Origin: Holothuria scabra
Lineage: Eukaryota; Echinodermata; Holothuroidea; Aspidochirotida; Holothuriidae
Direction of reading: 5' to 3'
Assembly (NCBI GenBank): GCA_037179385.1
Contig: CM074196.1
Location: 29,037,986 to 29,101,985, forward strand
DNA length: 64,000 nt
Part shown: positions 63,060 to 64,000 of the stretch, piece after piece
Layout of the letters: each line of letters begins with the position of its first letter
Numbering within the stretch: the first letter of the stretch is position 1
Program-made: the position numbers and the translations under genes
Notes under the pieces: model-generated
Databases searched by the model: none
Seen by the model: the letters and a program-made list of their open reading frames with translations, nothing else
What the model was told of the DNA's origin: nothing

Positions 63060-64000
63060 CTGAAAATAAACAGTAAAAAACAACAATATGAAATTATTTG
63101 AAATGCCCACCAGGGAAATGAAAAGAATGCTTATTAAGACAGTAGGTAATAAAAAAGACTTTGTTTTTGGAAGATCTTTAACTCCCTGTAATGAAAATAA
63201 ACGATCATGAAAAGCATTTTTAAAATGTATTATGTAGCAGAGGATTTTTTATTCAAATGTAATTTTCATACTGAAGAAACAAGAACAAAAATGCATTTGT
63301 TAATGGAACATGTATTGTTTGGGCACTTTTTGCATTTACAGAACCGCCAGAAAACTATGGATACAAAATAATTTGAAATAACAGTCGTATAAGAGTAAAT
63401 AACAAGACAACATTCTACGATCAATCACCGTATTACGTGCAGAAAGTGATGTAGAGGATATTGACTCCCTATTATGGAAATGCTTCCGCTAGTCCGATTC
63501 ACTGGAAGCAAGCGTTTGTTAATAAAGCAAAGGTTTGTTAATGAAGCAACTGAATTGGACCATTATCAAAATTATGAGAATAATTTAATTGTTTCCAACA
63601 TAATTAAGAAATAGGTTATCTCTACGGTGTGTACTGCTTCTGCTTCCTATGTTAAGTGAAATCAGAGTTTTATAGATATTGCTAATCACTGAAATATTCT
63701 TTTAGGATTAACTCCACCTATATGCGTGAAACAAAAATTTAATATTTTCAGTTTAGATTCTTATGTAGAATCATAGCCACTCATTCCCTCCTTCACCGCA
63801 TGAATCTCACAGAAAGCCCATTTTTGTATGTTGCGGGAAGCAGGATGAAACATTAGAGCACTTATTTTGGGAGCGCGAGGTTATACCGGAATTTACTGTG
63901 GATGTTAAAGAGAAGTTTAAGGAAGACAATTTTATTTCACCAAAAAAAAAAACATTTTTTTCTTTTGGTACTCACTTTTACTTAAGCATAGTTTTTGATA
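63060..64000. other. Upstream intron of the signal-peptide exon
   Basis: It begins at the acceptor TTTTCAG (read on minus). No upstream 5' UTR exon or promoter could be identified. Confidence 0.35.

Overview
This is a window of an animal nuclear genome. Genes are broken by long GT-AG introns, the sequence is AT-rich, microsatellites are common, and several families of tRNA-derived SINEs, MITEs, a LINE tail and DR1-bearing minisatellites are present. The repeat style (about 140-bp TGACCTTTGACCT minisatellites ending in CA tracts) and the secreted multi-discoidin gene suggest a marine invertebrate deuterostome. An echinoderm such as a sea cucumber or sea urchin is the best guess, but this is inference.

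One gene dominates. It lies on the minus strand, reads right to left, and covers about 61 kb (63059 down to at least 1747). I assembled 21 exons from splice signals, phase and homology between modules. All but the signal-peptide exon form phase-1 units: single 1-1 exons, or pairs with phases 1-0 and 0-1. The 20 junctions join in frame into about 1,090 codons with no stop. The order is: a signal-peptide exon (62852-63059); one canonical F5/8 type C (discoidin) module on two exons (57937-58274, 54728-54869); a non-discoidin middle part of six small exons (50029-50109 to 39138-39188, including a duplicated 96-bp exon pair); five diverged discoidin modules, each split by an intron at the same place; and two short linker exons (7376-7435, 1747-1791). 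The 3' end lies beyond position 1. The product is probably a secreted, carbohydrate- or lipid-binding adhesion or matrix protein, distantly like sea urchin nectin, which also carries six discoidin domains.

Nearly everything else is intronic repeat DNA. Seven minisatellite arrays carry perfect DR1 nuclear-receptor motifs and tend to end in a CA tract and a small hairpin, a layout like non-autonomous Helentrons. A 297-bp MITE family with TTAA flanks occurs in at least five copies; one copy sits inside a SINE that itself sits inside an older copy of the same MITE. A hAT MITE (4179-4597) has a perfect 8-bp target duplication. A roughly 950-bp transposon (22899-23856) and a 159-bp MITE (46892-47050) also interrupt SINEs. 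A 7-kb interval (about 8297-15467) is bounded by inverted terminal sequence and holds five imperfect copies of a roughly 300-bp tandem repeat. A LINE 3' end (43137-43715) lies next to a block of TTAGGG motifs (43775-43880).

Limits: exon ends rest on reading splice sites by eye. Discoidin modules 2 to 6 are diverged and were assigned from shared architecture as much as from residues. Small exons may have been missed, especially at 42930-48900, 50110-54720 and 7440-16650. No second protein-coding gene could be supported.
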